A stretch of 64,000 nt of DNA from Streptomyces roseolilacinus (GTDB lineage Bacteria > Actinomycetota > Actinomycetes > Streptomycetales > Streptomycetaceae): positions 1 to 64,000 of the forward strand of contig NZ_BMSV01000016.1 in NCBI RefSeq assembly GCF_014649335.1, given 5' to 3'. The notes below the pieces were generated by a model, which searched no databases, had not been told where the DNA came from, and saw only the letters and a program-made list of their open reading frames with translations. The stretch's first letter is position 1. Each line of letters starts with the position of its first letter. A program made the translations under genes and the position numbers. Positions 41,275 to 50,867 of the stretch are shown piece after piece.

Positions 41275-42444
41275 GTGCAACGTCCTGCTGTGACGGCCGT
41301 GTCGGCCGCTGCCGCTCTGCTGCTGGCGACCGGGTGCGCGGCGGGCGGGGGCAACGGCCCGGCGGGTCCCGCGACCGGATCGCCGGCCCGCTCCGCCGCG
41401 TCCGCCCCGGCGTCCGCCACGCCCTCCCCCTCGCCCTCCGCGCCGCCCGCCGAGGGCTCCGTGCGCGTCGTCTCCACGGTCGCCCGGGGACTGAGGTCGC
41501 CGTGGGGACTGGCCGCGCTCCCCGGCGGCGACCTGCTGGTCTCCTCGCGCGACGAGGGGACCGTCACGCGCGTGGACGCCGAGAGCGGGGAACTGACGGT
41601 GCTCGGCGAGGTGCCGGGCGTGGCGCCCGGCGGGGAGGGCGGCCTGCTCGGCCTGGCGCTGTCCCCGAAGTTCGCCGAGGACCACCTGCTCTACGCGTAC
41701 TTCACCACCGAGTCCGACAACCGCATCGCCCGCATGCTGTACGACGAGAGCCGGCCGGCCGGGCAGCAGCTGGGCGCGCCCGACACGGTCCTGCGGAACA
41801 TCCCCAAGGGCGTCGTCCACAACGGCGGCCGGATCGCGTTCGGCCCGGACGGCATGCTGTACGCGGGCACCGGCGAGACGGGCGACACGGGACTGGCGCA
41901 GGACAGGGCGTCGCTGGGCGGCAAGATCCTGCGGATGACCCCGGACGGGCAGCCCGTGCACGGGAACCCGGAGGCCGACTCGGTCGTGTACTCGTACGGC
42001 CACCGCAACGTGCAGGGCCTCGCGTGGGACGCCGGCAAGCGGCTGTGGGCGGCCGAGTTCGGGCAGAACACCTGGGACGAACTGAACCTGATCAGACCGG
42101 GCGGCAACTACGGCTGGCCCGAGGCCGAGGGCAGGGGCGGCGGGGGCGGCTTCACCGACCCGGTCGCCCAGTGGCCGGTGGCCGACGCCTCACCGAGCGG
42201 CATCGCCGTCGCGCGGGGCTCGGTGTGGATGGCGGGGCTGCGCGGCGAGCGGCTGTGGCGGATCCCGCTGGCGGGCGAGAAGGCGTCGGCGGCGCCCCAG
42301 GCGTTCCTGGAGGGCGCCCACGGCCGGCTGCGCACGGTGGCGGCGGCGGGCGGGAACCGGCTGTGGCTGGTCACCAGCGAGACCGACACGCGCGGCACCC
42401 CCGAGGCGGGTGACGACAGGATCCTGCTGCTGGAGGTGGAGTGA
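41275..42444 (+). CDS. Secreted PQQ-dependent glucose/sorbosone dehydrogenase-like lipoprotein
   Basis: A 389-residue protein with a lipoprotein signal ('LLLATGCAAGG', Cys near 22), a Ser/Pro/Ala-rich linker to about 60 and a six-bladed propeller of the GSDH family: 'LRSPWGLAALPGGDLLVSSRDEG', 'GLLGLALSPKFAEDHLLYAYF', 'IAFGPDGMLYAGTGETGD', 'YGHRNVQGLAWD' and 'ELNLIRPGGNYGWPE'. Family members bind PQQ and calcium and oxidise sugars at the cell surface; some are sugar-binding without activity. GTG at 41275 is preceded by gaagaa. It follows the aldo/keto reductase by 103 bases and converges on the LAL regulator. Confidence 0.88.
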   Translation: MQRPAVTAVSAAAALLLATGCAAGGGNGPAGPATGSPARSAASAPASATPSPSPSAPPAEGSVRVVSTVARGLRSPWGLAALPGGDLLVSSRDEGTVTRVDAESGELTVLGEVPGVAPGGEGGLLGLALSPKFAEDHLLYAYFTTESDNRIARMLYDESRPAGQQLGAPDTVLRNIPKGVVHNGGRIAFGPDGMLYAGTGETGDTGLAQDRASLGGKILRMTPDGQPVHGNPEADSVVYSYGHRNVQGLAWDAGKRLWAAEFGQNTWDELNLIRPGGNYGWPEAEGRGGGGGFTDPVAQWPVADASPSGIAVARGSVWMAGLRGERLWRIPLAGEKASAAPQAFLEGAHGRLRTVAAAGGNRLWLVTSETDTRGTPEAGDDRILLLEVE

Positions 42445-42465
42445 GGGGGAGCGGTCCGGAGCGGG

Positions 42466-45400
42466 TCAGCGGGCGTTCCCGGAGGGGGTGAGCAGGCGCA
42501 GCCGGTGGGCCAGGGAGGCCGCCTCGGTACGGCTGGAGGCGCCCAGCTTGGCGAGGATGCGCGAGACGTGGACGCTCGCCGTCTTCGGGGAGATGAACAG
42601 CTCCTCGGCTATCCGCCGGTTGGTGCGCCCCTCCGCCAGCAGCCGCAGCACGTCCCGTTCCCGCGGCGTCAGGCCGAAGGCCGGCTGGGGCGCCGGGGCG
42701 GCGGGCTCCCGCGGTTCCAGCGACAGCCGGGAGCGGGCGGCGAGCAGGTCGGCGTCCTCCCGCAGCGACCGCGCGCCCAGCCGGACGGCGGCCGCGCGGG
42801 CCTCGCGCAGCGCCCGCGCCGCCCCGTCCCGGTCCCGGCCCGCCGCGAGCAGCGCGTCGGCCAGCCGGTACCGGGCGCGGGCCAGGTCGTACGGCCGTTC
42901 CAGCGGCTCCAGCACGGCCACCAGCGCCGCCCACCGGTCCGGGTCGTCGTGCCCCTCCGCGCGGGCCAGTTCGGCCGCGACGAACAGCGCGTGCGCCTCC
43001 CACACGGGGACGGGCGCGGCGAGCCGGCGCGCGGCGTCCCGGACGGCGGCGAGCGCGGCCTCCCGCCGGTCGCGTTCCGCCCCCGGGGCGCCGGCGGCGG
43101 GCGCCGGGAGCGTCCCGCGCTCCCCCCGCCCGGACGGCGAGGGCCCCCGGGCCGCTCCCCCCGGCTCCACGAGCCGGTCCGGCAACCCCCGCGCGTCCGC
43201 CTCGGCCGTGGCGGCGGCCAGCAGCAGCGGCCAGGCGTACCGGTGCGTACCGAGCGGGAAGTCGCCCCGCACCGCGTCGGCCAGGACGGCCCGCACGTCC
43301 CCGATGCGGCCCCGCGCGGCGGCGACGGCCAGCTCCAGGCGCGCCAGGGGCAGCGTGAACTGGAGCACCGGGACGTGGGCGTCCAGCACCTCGCGGGCCC
43401 GCGCGGCGTGGTCGGCGGCCGCCTCGACCTCGCCGCGCAGCAGCTGGAGCTGGGCGAGCCGCAGGAAGGCGGCGCCCCGGGGCTTGGACGAGGTGAAGGC
43501 GATGCGCCGCAGCCGGTCCGCGCCCCGCTCCGCCTCGTCCCACCGGCCCAGCGACAGCTGCGACTCGACGAGGTTGCCGAGGACCCAGCGCTCGTTGTCG
43601 AGGAGGCCGTGCTCCTGTGTGTACGCGACCCCCTCCTCGGCCACCCCGACGGCCTCGCGGGACCGCCCCAGGGACTCCAGGCAGGAGGCGAGGTTGGTGT
43701 ACGCGCGGCCCGCCTCCCCGATCAGGTGCAGTTCCACGCTCCGCTCCCGTACCGCGTGCATCCGGGCGAGGCCGCCCTCGACGTCGCCCGCGTCGATCAG
43801 GAGGCTGCCCAGGGTGAGCCGGGCGCTCAGCTCGACGGGCTCGGCGCCGACGAGGCGCGCGTACTCGACGGCCCGCTCGGCGGCGGCGAGGCTGTCGGGC
43901 CCCGGGGCGTGGAGCATGCCCCAGCCGGCGGCGACGGCGAGGACCTGGGCGTGCACGGACGACGGCGGCAGGCCGCGGACCAGCTCCTGGGCGGTGGCGA
44001 TCTCCGCCCAGCCGTCGCCGCGGCCCAGGTTGGAGACCAGCCGGGACCGCTCGGTCCAGAACCAGGCCGCGCGCAGGGGGTCTCCCGTACCGGTGCCCGG
44101 CCGGGAGCCGTCGCCGTCGTCCAGGAGCCGCAGCGCCCGCTTGACGATCTTCAGGGCGCGTTCGCGGTCGCCGCACTGCCGGGCCGCGACGGCCGCCTCC
44201 GCGAGCAGGTCCAGGTAGCGCAGCGGCGCCGTGTCCGGTTCGCAGCCGCAGGCCGGGTACGCCTCCGCGTGGTCGATGGGCCGCAGGGTGTCCCGCACCT
44301 CCCGGGGGACGTCGTCCCACAGCTCCATGGCCCGCTCCAGCAGCCGCAGCTGCTCGGCGTAGGCGTGCCGGCGGCGGGCCTCGGCGGCGGCCCGCAGGAC
44401 GACGGGGAGGGCCTTCGCCGCGTCGTGCGCGTGGTACCAGTAGCTGGCGAGGCGGGTGGTGCGCTCCTCGGCCCGTACGAGGGTGCAGTCGGCCTCCAGC
44501 GCGCGGGCGTAGCGGCGGTTGATGCGGGAGCGCTCGCCGGGCAGCAGGTCGTCGCTGACGGCCTCGCGGACCAGGGAGTGGCGGAAGCGGTAGCCGTCGC
44601 CGTCCGGCACGGCGAGGAGGAGGTTCGCGCCGACCGCGGCGCGCAGCGCGGCGATGAGGTCGTCCTCGGGGAGCCCGGCGACGGCGGCGAGCAGCGCGTA
44701 CTCGACGGTGGAGCCGCCCTCGGCGACGGTCCTGGCGACGCTCTGGGCGTCCTCGGGCAGTTGCTCGACGCGGACGAGGAGGAGGTCGCGCAGGGAGTCG
44801 CTGAGGCCGCCGGGGCTGCAACCCTGCTCGTGGCTGACGACGAGCTCCTCGACGAAGAAGGCGTTGCCGTCGGAGCGGTGGAAGATCTCGTCGACGAGGG
44901 CGGCGTCGGGCTCGGCGGCGAGGATGCCGGTGAGCTGGCGGCGCACCTCCGCGTGCGTGAAGCGGGGCAGTTCGACGCGCCGCACGGTCCGCAGCCGGTC
45001 GAGCTCGGCGAGGAGGGGGCGCAGCGGGTGGCGCCGGTGGATGTCGTCGGAGCGGTACGTGGCGAGGACGACGAGGCGGCCGCCGGCGAGGGTGCGCAGG
45101 AGGTAGGCGAGGAGGTGGCGGGTGGAGGTGTCCGCCCAGTGCAGGTCCTCCAGCACGAGGACGACGGTGTGGTCGGCGGCGACGCGTTCCAGGAGGCGTA
45201 CGGCGAGCTCGAAGAGGCGCGCGGTGCTGTCCTCGGCGTGCGGCTCGTGGTGGCCGGGGGCGTCGCCCAGTTCGGGCAGGAGCCGGGCGAGTTCGCCCTC
45301 CTGGCCCGCGGCGGCGGCGGCGAACGCGTCGGGCAGGGCGCGGCGCAGCGCGCGCAGGGCGGTGGCGAAGGGCGCGAACGGCAGTCCGTCCGCGCCGATC

Positions 45401-45621
45401 TCGACGCAGCCGCCCACCGCGGCGGCGGCGCCACGCCGGCGTGCCTCGTCGAGGAACTCCTCGACGAGGCGGGTCTTGCCCACGCCGGCCTCGCCCGCGA
45501 CGAGCAGGGCCCGGGGCTCCCCCTCGGCGGCGCGGGCGAGGGCGTCGGTGAGCGCGGTCAGTTCGGCGGCCCTGCCGACGAACACCGGGCTGAGGGACGT
45601 GATCTCCACGCCGCCGAGCAT
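42466..45621 (-). CDS. LAL-type (large ATP-binding LuxR) transcriptional regulator
   Basis: About 1,051 residues. An N-terminal AAA-type ATPase module with Walker A 'GEAGVGKTRLVEEF' (about 45-58) and Walker B 'VVLVLEDLHWAD', a long TPR-like helical middle, and a C-terminal LuxR helix-turn-helix: 'LTPRERDVLRLLAEGRTNRRIAEELFISPKTASVHVSRILAKLG'. Such proteins sense small molecules or proteins and often activate catabolic or secondary-metabolite genes. ATG at 45621 is chosen over one six codons upstream. Targets are not obvious; the neighbouring GSDH lipoprotein is a possibility. Confidence 0.92.
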   Translation of the reverse strand: MLGGVEITSLSPVFVGRAAELTALTDALARAAEGEPRALLVAGEAGVGKTRLVEEFLDEARRRGAAAAVGGCVEIGADGLPFAPFATALRALRRALPDAFAAAAAGQEGELARLLPELGDAPGHHEPHAEDSTARLFELAVRLLERVAADHTVVLVLEDLHWADTSTRHLLAYLLRTLAGGRLVVLATYRSDDIHRRHPLRPLLAELDRLRTVRRVELPRFTHAEVRRQLTGILAAEPDAALVDEIFHRSDGNAFFVEELVVSHEQGCSPGGLSDSLRDLLLVRVEQLPEDAQSVARTVAEGGSTVEYALLAAVAGLPEDDLIAALRAAVGANLLLAVPDGDGYRFRHSLVREAVSDDLLPGERSRINRRYARALEADCTLVRAEERTTRLASYWYHAHDAAKALPVVLRAAAEARRRHAYAEQLRLLERAMELWDDVPREVRDTLRPIDHAEAYPACGCEPDTAPLRYLDLLAEAAVAARQCGDRERALKIVKRALRLLDDGDGSRPGTGTGDPLRAAWFWTERSRLVSNLGRGDGWAEIATAQELVRGLPPSSVHAQVLAVAAGWGMLHAPGPDSLAAAERAVEYARLVGAEPVELSARLTLGSLLIDAGDVEGGLARMHAVRERSVELHLIGEAGRAYTNLASCLESLGRSREAVGVAEEGVAYTQEHGLLDNERWVLGNLVESQLSLGRWDEAERGADRLRRIAFTSSKPRGAAFLRLAQLQLLRGEVEAAADHAARAREVLDAHVPVLQFTLPLARLELAVAAARGRIGDVRAVLADAVRGDFPLGTHRYAWPLLLAAATAEADARGLPDRLVEPGGAARGPSPSGRGERGTLPAPAAGAPGAERDRREAALAAVRDAARRLAAPVPVWEAHALFVAAELARAEGHDDPDRWAALVAVLEPLERPYDLARARYRLADALLAAGRDRDGAARALREARAAAVRLGARSLREDADLLAARSRLSLEPREPAAPAPQPAFGLTPRERDVLRLLAEGRTNRRIAEELFISPKTASVHVSRILAKLGASSRTEAASLAHRLRLLTPSGNAR

Positions 45622-45652
45622 CGCACAGGCCCCCGGCATCGCGGCGGCGGCC

Positions 45653-45835
45653 TCAGGCGGCCCGGACGAACAGTCCGCGCAGGCCCCCCACCCGCCCTTC
45701 GGGGACGTCGCCGCCGGACCGGCGGGCGGCGCGACGGCCCGTGCGGGCGGCGCGCGCCCGCCGGGCGAGGCGCTCGGCGTCGGCCTGGCGGAGCAGTTCG
45801 GCGTGGCGGGTGGCGGGGGCGTCGTACGCGGTCAT
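45653..45835 (-). CDS. Small conserved protein (60 residues)
   Basis: A frame from ATG at 45835 (MTAYDAPATRHAELL...) to 45653, just upstream of the LAL gene on the same strand. The middle is Arg/Ala-rich and helical and the end is VGGLRGLFVRAA. aggagaccgcg precedes the ATG. I recognise no family. Codon use is GC3-rich, as expected for a real gene. Confidence 0.6.
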   Translation of the reverse strand: MTAYDAPATRHAELLRQADAERLARRARAARTGRRAARRSGGDVPEGRVGGLRGLFVRAA

Positions 45836-45946
45836 CGCGGTCTCCTCGGGAGTCGGGGCTCGGTCTTCCTCCGTGCTGCCTCGACTCTCCTCGCGCAGGG
45901 GGTGCCCGCACATCGGGAGGGTGCCGCATCCGCGCGGCCCGCGGTG

Positions 45947-46052
45947 CCTTACGCGGGGCCGCGCGGCGTCCTACGCGGGACGGCGGGACGTCCTTACGCG
46001 GCGGGGACGCCCTTACGCGGGGCGGGGGCCGTCCCACGCCGGGCGGGGGCGT
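45947..46052. repeat. Degenerate tandem repeat of ccttacgcgggg-type units
   Basis: About five imperfect copies of a 19-23 bp unit carrying c(c/t)tacgcgg follow each other between the small-protein gene and the acetyltransferase. Spacing is irregular and the units diverge, unlike a CRISPR array. No gene lies in 45836-46052. Confidence 0.5.
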
Positions 46053-46625
46053 CTACGCGCCGCCCTCGCCCGCGCGCAGGGCCTGCCACTCGGGGGCGAG
46101 GACGGACCACACCTCGATGTCGTGGCGTACGCCCCGGTGGAGGCGGTTCCCGCGCAGGACGCCGTCCCTGGTCATGCCGAGCCGCCTGGCGACGTCGACG
46201 CTGGCGGTGTTGCCGGCGGCGACCAGCCACTCGACGCGGTGCATGCCGCGCACGTCGACCGCCCAGTCGATGATGGCGCGGGCGGCGCGGGTCACCAGGC
46301 CGCGCCCCACGGCGGCCGGCTCCAGCCAGCAGCCCGCCTCGCAGGTGCCGTCGGCGACGTTCATGGTGCGGAACAGGACGCCGCCGACGAGGGTGCCGTC
46401 CTGGCGGATGCCGAAGATGCGGCCGGTGTCGGCGGCGGTCTTGTCGGCGTACGCCTGGAGGAAGGCCCGCGCGGACGGCAGGTCCCGGGCGGCGTCGGCG
46501 AGCGCGATGTACCGCCCGATGTGCTCGCGGCCCCGGTCGATGTGGGCCAGGTACTCCTCGGCCTGCCAGGGCTCCAGCGGGCCCAGCTCGGCGCCGTCCC
46601 CCAGGGACAGGCTGTAGACGCTCAC
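46053..46625 (-). CDS. RimJ/RimL-type GNAT N-acetyltransferase
   Basis: A 190-residue protein with the RimL layout: 'LGPLEPWQAEEYLAHIDRGREHIGRYI', 'GRIFGIRQDGTLVGGVLF', 'EAGCWLEPAAVGRGLVTRAARAIIDWA' (acetyl-CoA binding), and 'RVEWLVAAGNTASVDVARRLGMTRDGVLRG'. It probably acetylates a protein N-terminus or a small amine. GTG at 46625 has ggggag upstream. It lies 31 bases after the MMPL gene on the same strand. Confidence 0.88.
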   Translation of the reverse strand: MSVYSLSLGDGAELGPLEPWQAEEYLAHIDRGREHIGRYIALADAARDLPSARAFLQAYADKTAADTGRIFGIRQDGTLVGGVLFRTMNVADGTCEAGCWLEPAAVGRGLVTRAARAIIDWAVDVRGMHRVEWLVAAGNTASVDVARRLGMTRDGVLRGNRLHRGVRHDIEVWSVLAPEWQALRAGEGGA

Positions 46626-46656
46626 GGTGCTCCCCCTCCCCCGCCGACCGGCGGGT

Positions 46657-48885
46657 CTACGGCACGAGTTCGCCCTCACCGCTCGTGCGCTTCCCGGGGA
46701 TCTTCGCACGCGCGGGCTCGCGGCGCTCCGGGGCCTCGATGCTGATGCGGGGCAGCCAGCGGTCGACGGAGCGGGGCAGCCACCAGTTGGCGCCGCCGAG
46801 CAGGTGCATCAGGGCCGGGACGAGCAGGGTCCGCAGGACGAACGCGTCGAGGGCGACGGCGGCGGCGAGGCCGATGCCGAACATCGCGATGACGCGGTCG
46901 CCGGAGAGGACGAACGCCAGGAACACGGCGATCATGATCACGGCGGCGGAGTTGATCACGCGGCTGGTCTCGGCGAGACCGACGCGGACGGCCCGCCGGT
47001 TGTCCCCGGTCTCCCGCCACTCCTCGTACATCCGGCTCACCAGGAACACCTGGTAGTCCATGGAGAGGCCGAAGAGCACGGAGACGGCGATCACCGGCAG
47101 GAACGGCTCGACGGGCCCGGCGCGGCCCAGGCCGAGGAGTTCGCTGCCCCAGCCCCACTGGAAGACCGCCACGACGATCCCGAACGCCGAGGCGACGGCG
47201 GCGACGTTCATCGCGGCGGCCTTGAGCGGTATGCCGACGGACCGGAACGCGAGCAGGAGGAGCAGGCAGCCCAGCGTGATCACGATGCCGACGAACAGCG
47301 GCAGCTTGCCGACGATGACCTGCGCGAAGTCGTCGTACGCCGCCGTGATGCCGCCGACGTGCACGTCGAGCGAGGTCCCGGCCTCGGCGGCGGGCAGCAC
47401 GTCGGCGCGCAGCCGGTCCACCAGGTCGCTGGTCTGCCGCGACTGGGGCGCGAAGTCCGGTACGACGGTGACGACGGCGGTGTGGCCGCTGCCGCTGTAC
47501 GTGACGGGGCCGACCGACTCGACGCCCGCCGTGGCGCGGAGCTGCGCGGGCATCTGGTTCATGGCGAGGCGGTCGCCGGCGCCGTCGAGCTGCGCGACGA
47601 GGGTGAGCGGCCCGTTGACGCCGGGGCCGAAGCCGTCGGCGAGCAGGTCGTAGGCCTGCCGGGTGGTGGCCGTGGCGGGGTCGTTGCCCTGGTCGGAGGT
47701 GCCCAGGCGCAGGGAGAACGTCGGCAGGGCGAGGACCAGCATGACGACGGCGGCGACGGCGCCCAGCTTCTTCGGGTGGCGCTCGACCAGCGCGGACCAG
47801 CGGGCGGCGAACCCGGTGGGCGCCTCCGGCTCGGGCCCGTGCTCGGCGAGGCGGCGGCGCTCGCGGCGGGACAGGGCCCGCATGCCGATGTAGGAGAGCA
47901 GGGCGGGCAGCAGCGTGACGGACGCGGCGACCGTGAGGACGACGGTGAGGCAGGCCGCCAGGGCGACGCCGTTGAGGAAGCCCAGCCGCAGGACGAGCAT
48001 GCCGAGCAGGGCGATGCAGACGGTGGCGCCGGCGAAGACGACGGCCCGGCCGGTGGTGGCGACGGCGTTCCGGGCGGCCTCGGTGACGTCGAGGCCGCGC
48101 TTGAGGCCCTTGCGGTGGCGCGTGACGATGAACAGCGCGTAGTCGATGCCGACGCCGAGGCCGATGAGCAGGCCGAGCATCGGCGCGAAGTCGGCCACGG
48201 TCATCAGGTGGCCGAGCAGGGCGATGCCGGAGTAGGCGGTGCCGACGCTGACCAGGGCCGTGGCGATGGGCAGGGCGCTGGCGGCGAGGGAGCCGAAGGC
48301 GAGGAAGAGGACGACCGCCGCGACGCCGACGCCGACGATCTCCGCGGTGTGGGAGCCGCCCCCCTGGGTGAGGGCGGCGACGGTGCCGCCGACCTCGACC
48401 CGCAGTCCGTCGTCGGCGGCGGCGCGGGCGGTGTCGACGAGGGCGCGGGCCTGCTCCTCGGGGATGTCGTCGGCGGGCCGGTCGAAGGTGACGGTGGCGT
48501 AGGCGGTGCGGCCGTCCTCGCTGATCCGCCCGTCGCCCGCGCCCCCGGGGAGTCCCGCGGGGCCGTAGGGGGTGGTGACGGCGGCGACCCCGGGCAGCCC
48601 GGCGATCTCGTCGAGCGCGGCGGTGACCCGGTGTTCGACGGCCTCGTCCCGTACGTCGCCGTGCCCGGTGTGCCAGACGACGGTGCCGCTGTCGCCTCCC
48701 CGGCCGGGGAAGGCCTCCTGGAGCACGGCCGTGGCGCGGCCGGACTCGGTGCCCGGGACCTCGTAGTCGTTCGAGTACGCGGAACCGGTGATCCCGGCGG
48801 CCACCGTGACGCCGCAGAGGGCGGCGAGCCAGAGCAGTACGGCGACGAGGCGGTGGCGCATGCACCACCGGGCGATGGCTGCCAA
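46657..48885 (-). CDS. MMPL-family RND transporter
   Basis: A 742-residue membrane protein with the actinobacterial MMPL duplication: helix 1 near residue 15, a large periplasmic loop (about 40-170), five helices, then a second loop and helix set with 'LDVTEAARNAVATTGRAVVFAGATVCIALLGM' and 'FGLSMDYQVFLVSRMYEEW', the conserved proton-relay and core motifs. It probably exports lipids or drugs. TTG at 48885 (residues LAAIARWCMRH) is chosen because agggag sits 8 bases upstream; the in-frame ATG at 48948 has no ribosome site. Confidence 0.88.
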   Translation of the reverse strand: MAAIARWCMRHRLVAVLLWLAALCGVTVAAGITGSAYSNDYEVPGTESGRATAVLQEAFPGRGGDSGTVVWHTGHGDVRDEAVEHRVTAALDEIAGLPGVAAVTTPYGPAGLPGGAGDGRISEDGRTAYATVTFDRPADDIPEEQARALVDTARAAADDGLRVEVGGTVAALTQGGGSHTAEIVGVGVAAVVLFLAFGSLAASALPIATALVSVGTAYSGIALLGHLMTVADFAPMLGLLIGLGVGIDYALFIVTRHRKGLKRGLDVTEAARNAVATTGRAVVFAGATVCIALLGMLVLRLGFLNGVALAACLTVVLTVAASVTLLPALLSYIGMRALSRRERRRLAEHGPEPEAPTGFAARWSALVERHPKKLGAVAAVVMLVLALPTFSLRLGTSDQGNDPATATTRQAYDLLADGFGPGVNGPLTLVAQLDGAGDRLAMNQMPAQLRATAGVESVGPVTYSGSGHTAVVTVVPDFAPQSRQTSDLVDRLRADVLPAAEAGTSLDVHVGGITAAYDDFAQVIVGKLPLFVGIVITLGCLLLLLAFRSVGIPLKAAAMNVAAVASAFGIVVAVFQWGWGSELLGLGRAGPVEPFLPVIAVSVLFGLSMDYQVFLVSRMYEEWRETGDNRRAVRVGLAETSRVINSAAVIMIAVFLAFVLSGDRVIAMFGIGLAAAVALDAFVLRTLLVPALMHLLGGANWWLPRSVDRWLPRISIEAPERREPARAKIPGKRTSGEGELVP

Positions 48886-49039
48886 GGGCTTCGCTCCCTG
48901 ATCGGGGGGGTCTGGTCCCGGTGCCGGGAACCACCCGGGGGGACTCATGACCGCATGAGGAGCAACTCTTCCACCGAAAAGAGATCGTTTGCCCGTTTCG
49001 TGGCCTTCCTCACAGTGCATACGGCCGTGCACACGGCGC

Positions 49040-49074
49040 GAGGGCGGCGCACCGTCCCGCGGTGCACCGCCCTC
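49040..49074 (-). terminator. Terminator after gatB
   Basis: Arms gagggcggcgcacc (49040-49053) and ggtgcaccgccctc (49061-49074) pair over 14 bp with one mismatch (possible G-U in RNA) and a 7-base loop, 22 bases after the gatB stop. Confidence 0.65.
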
Positions 49075-49095
49075 GTCCGTCCGCCGGGCTCCGGA

Positions 49096-50610
49096 TCAGC
49101 CCTCGCCGACGCCCAGCTTCTCCAGGATCAGCTCCCGCACCCGGGCCGCGTCGGCCTGGCCGCGCGTGGCCTTCATGACCGCGCCGACCAGGGCGCCGGC
49201 CGCGGCGACCTTACCGCCCCGGATCTTGTCGGCGATCGCGGCGTTGGAGGCGATGGCCTCGTCGACGGCCGCGCCCAGGGCGCCCTCGTCGGAGACGACC
49301 TTCAGGCCGCGCTTCTCGACGACGGTGTCCGGGTCGCCCTCGCCGCCGAGGACGCCCTCGATGACCTGGCGGGCCAGCTTGTCGTTGAGGTCGCCGGACG
49401 ACACCAGCTCCGCCACCCGGGCGACCTGCGCCGGGGTGATCGCCAACTCGTCCAGGGCCGTGCCGGACTCGTTGGCGTGCCGGGACAGCTCGCCCATCCA
49501 CCACTTGCGGGCCTGGTCGGCCGGGGCGCCCGCGTCGATCGTGGCGACGATCAGGTCGAGCGCGCCGGCGTTGAGGATGGCCTGCATGTCCAGCGCGGCG
49601 ACCCCCCACTCCTCGCGCAGCCGGTTGCGGCGCACGCGCGGCAGCTCGGGCAGCCCGGCGCGGATCTCCTCCACCCACGCGCGGGACGGGGCGACCGGGA
49701 CGAGGTCGGGCTCCGGGAAGTAGCGGTAGTCCTCCGCCTCCTCCTTCACCCGGCCGGACGTCGTGGAGCCGTCCTCCTCGTGGAAGTGGCGGGTCTCCTG
49801 CACGATCGTGCCGCCGCCGACGAGGACCGCGGCGTGCCGCTGCACCTCGTAGCGCACGGCCCGCTCGACGGACCGGAGCGAGTTGACGTTCTTGGTCTCG
49901 CTGCGGGTGCCGAACTTCTCGGTGCCGATGGGGCGCAGCGACAGGTTCACGTCGCAGCGCATCTGGCCCATCTCCATGCGCGCCTCGGAGACGCCCAGGG
50001 CGCGGATCAGGGCGCGCAGCTCGGCGACGTACGCCTTGGCCACCTCGGGCGCCCGGTCGCCGGCTCCGACGATCGGCTTGGTGACGATCTCGATCAGCGG
50101 GATGCCGGCGCGGTTGTAGTCGAGCAGCGAGTGGGACGCGCCGTGGATGCGGCCGGTGGCACCGCCGACGTGCGTCGACTTGCCGGTGTCCTCCTCCATG
50201 TGGGCGCGCTCGATCTCGACGCGGAAGACCTCCCCGTCCTCCAGCTGGACGTCCAGGTAGCCGTCGAAGGCGATCGGCTCGTCGTACTGGGAGGTCTGGA
50301 AGTTCTTCGGCATGTCCGGATAGAAGTAGTTCTTCCGGGCGAAACGGCACCACTCGGCGATCTCGCAGTTCAGCGCGAGGCCGATCCTGACGGCGGACTC
50401 GACGCCGGTCGCGTTGACCACGGGCAGCGCGCCGGGCATGCCGAGGCAGACCGGGCAGGTCTGGGTGTTCGGTTCCGCGCCCAGCTCGGTGGAGCAGCCG
50501 CAGAACATCTTGGTCTTGGTGCCGAGTTCGACGTGCACCTCCAGGCCCATGACGGGCTCGAAGGTGGCGAGGGCGTCCTCGTACGACACCAGGTCAGTCG
50601 TGACGGTCAC
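49096..50610 (-). CDS. gatB: Asp-tRNA(Asn)/Glu-tRNA(Gln) amidotransferase subunit B
   Basis: A 504-residue kinase/tRNA-binding subunit of GatCAB. It activates the misacylated Glu or Asp on tRNA with ATP and receives ammonia from GatA. 'EPVMGLEVHVELGTKTKMFCGCSTELGAEPNTQTCPVCLGMPG' region holds the zinc Cys set, and 'IPLIEIVTKP' and 'GTRSETKNVNSLRSVERAV' are family hallmarks. The helical and YqeY tail domains fill residues about 310-504. ATG at 50610. It is last in the operon gatC-gatA-small protein-gatB. Confidence 0.96.
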   Translation of the reverse strand: MTVTTDLVSYEDALATFEPVMGLEVHVELGTKTKMFCGCSTELGAEPNTQTCPVCLGMPGALPVVNATGVESAVRIGLALNCEIAEWCRFARKNYFYPDMPKNFQTSQYDEPIAFDGYLDVQLEDGEVFRVEIERAHMEEDTGKSTHVGGATGRIHGASHSLLDYNRAGIPLIEIVTKPIVGAGDRAPEVAKAYVAELRALIRALGVSEARMEMGQMRCDVNLSLRPIGTEKFGTRSETKNVNSLRSVERAVRYEVQRHAAVLVGGGTIVQETRHFHEEDGSTTSGRVKEEAEDYRYFPEPDLVPVAPSRAWVEEIRAGLPELPRVRRNRLREEWGVAALDMQAILNAGALDLIVATIDAGAPADQARKWWMGELSRHANESGTALDELAITPAQVARVAELVSSGDLNDKLARQVIEGVLGGEGDPDTVVEKRGLKVVSDEGALGAAVDEAIASNAAIADKIRGGKVAAAGALVGAVMKATRGQADAARVRELILEKLGVGEG

Positions 50611-50627
50611 GGTGAAAACATTCCCTC

Positions 50628-50867
50628 TCAGCCGAACAGGACGTCGTCGTCACCGACGCGCTTCAGCTCGCGCACCAGGATGGCGAGTCCGGTCACGATG
50701 GCGGCGGCGGACACGGCGGCGTCCAGCAGCAGCAGCGTGTCGCTCTCGGTGCGGGCCTTGCGGGCCTGCTTGACCACGCTCAGCACGCCGAACGCGGTGG
50801 TGCCGATCGACAGGTACGTGCCGGTCTTCGACTTCTTGAAGCCCTTGGCCTTGGTCAGTGCACTCAC
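50628..50867 (-). CDS. Small membrane protein between gatA and gatB
   Basis: A 79-residue protein (VSALTKAKGFKKSKTGTY start). A Lys-rich N-terminus is followed by two hydrophobic stretches, 'YLSIGTTAFGVLSVV' and 'LLLLDAAVSAAAIVTGLAILV', and an acidic end DDDVLFG. The GTG start overlaps the gatA stop in a GTGA, so translation is coupled. It is known to me as conserved beside gatA in Streptomyces, with no assigned role. Confidence 0.75.
   Translation of the reverse strand: MSALTKAKGFKKSKTGTYLSIGTTAFGVLSVVKQARKARTESDTLLLLDAAVSAAAIVTGLAILVRELKRVGDDDVLFG

Noticed and set aside
45947..46052. Possible CRISPR array
   Set aside because: Units are degenerate, unevenly spaced and too close together to hold spacers; no cas genes occur in the window.
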